Shown here: one piece after another, positions 63,509-64,000 of the stretch
Position numbering within the stretch: position 1 is the stretch's first letter
Layout of the letters: every line of letters begins with the position of its first letter
Assembly: GCA_019925105.1 (NCBI GenBank)
Contig: JAHGAU010000012.1
Coordinates: forward strand, 310,001 to 374,000
DNA length: 64,000 nucleotides
Reading direction: 5' to 3'
Source: Niebla homalea
Lineage: Eukaryota; Ascomycota; Lecanoromycetes; Lecanorales; Ramalinaceae
Made by a program: the position numbers and the translations under genes
Notes under the pieces: generated by a model
Databases searched by the model: none
Seen by the model: the letters and a program-made list of their open reading frames with translations, nothing else
Told to the model about the DNA's origin: nothing

Positions 63509-63625
63509 TCTTGCTGAAGGGTTTGCTGAAGGGTTTGCTGAGTGGCCTGGTGAGGGGCTTATTAAAGGGTTTGCTGAGGGTGAGGGTGAGGGTGCAATAG
63601 GTGGTACAGGTGAGGGTGTCAACAA
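63509..63625 (+). repeat. TTGCTGAAGGG and GAGGGT repeats
   Basis: Imperfect TTGCTGAAGGGT units followed by GGTGAGGGTGAG. The motifs match the centre of the fold-back element at 10.85-10.96 kb. Confidence 0.7.
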
Positions 63626-64000
63626 ACCCTTTTGATGAGGGCATTACCAACCACCACTCGATTTTGTCTGAAATTTGGGTGTTTGCTTGCGATGGGTATG
63701 TTTTCAACCCTTTGAAAAAGACATTCCAGATTTCACCCGAACTCCGTAATGCATTGAAAGTGTAGTTGGAGGCCGGTTTTGATAAAAGAAAAGACATACG
63801 AAAAACATTGAAACTCATAATGCTCTCGACATTCCATCATTTGATCGTATATCCGAACAGCTCAGACATCATTTGCGAACCAAAACTCGCTAGTAATTCC
63901 GATCTTATTATCCTTTGCCGGGTTCATTCCAGTACTCCTTGTCAATCCTACCTCTCAAAAGCCTTTTTGACTGCCTTGACACCTTCACGAAAGGAGTCGT
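63626..64000. other. window end, no supported gene
   Basis: A minus-strand frame from 63818 (EIWNVFFKGLKTYPSQAN) is open but runs into the minisatellite and has no known domain. The region is cut by the end of the window. Confidence 0.3.

Overview
The window is nuclear DNA of a filamentous ascomycete (Pezizomycotina; I cannot place the class). The evidence is short GT-AG introns (about 36-95 nt, with a few longer), fungal-only families (UstYa/DUF3328, SAT4 rhodopsin-like, CFEM, Zn2Cys6, Anp1/Mnn9 GT62), and a 4 kb AT-saturated block that looks like a transposon destroyed by repeat-induced point mutation (RIP). No gene carries mobile-plasmid or prokaryotic hallmarks.

Region 1 (0-11.8 kb) is accessory DNA. 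It holds a SAT4-type membrane protein (-), an O-methyltransferase (+), a previously hidden two-exon small secreted protein (-) and a UstYa-family oxidase (+). This set looks like a small natural-product cluster or the edge of one. It is interleaved with three inverted-repeat (MITE or fold-back) elements and followed by a gene graveyard: the last exons of a HET-like gene, an orphan laccase C-terminus and decayed duplicated segments.

Region 2 (11.8-31 kb) mixes surface and secreted proteins with housekeeping genes. It has a Cys-rich single-pass membrane protein, a secreted protein built of two 8-cysteine modules, tRNA dimethyltransferase Trm1, a Zn2Cys6 regulator, a long gene-poor stretch (22.2-25.6 kb), a large secreted Ser/Thr-tailed protein, a zinc alcohol dehydrogenase, and a small acidic protein with a duplicated EF-hand-like unit.

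Region 3 (31-47 kb) is denser: a PLP-dependent aromatic amino acid decarboxylase, a DUF427 protein, a GT62 mannosyltransferase, the Smc5/6 subunit Nse1, an acid trehalase (GH65), a CorA-like membrane protein, the ER insertase subunit EMC10 (with a remote last exon) and a CFEM GPI protein.

Region 4 (47.3-51.8 kb) is the RIP island. A TIR element of about 3.95 kb, with inverted ends of about 120 bp, is nested close to the right end of another inverted-repeat sequence. No reading frame survives in it.

Region 5 (52-64 kb) returns to conserved genes. The inositol pyrophosphate kinase/phosphatase (Asp1/Vip1/PPIP5K) and the ribosome-biogenesis WD40 protein Utp21 share a 411-bp divergent promoter. 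An alpha/beta-hydrolase, a secreted SMP-30-like beta-propeller and GC-rich minisatellites follow. All exon joins were worked out by eye from splice signals and frame continuity; none is experimentally supported.
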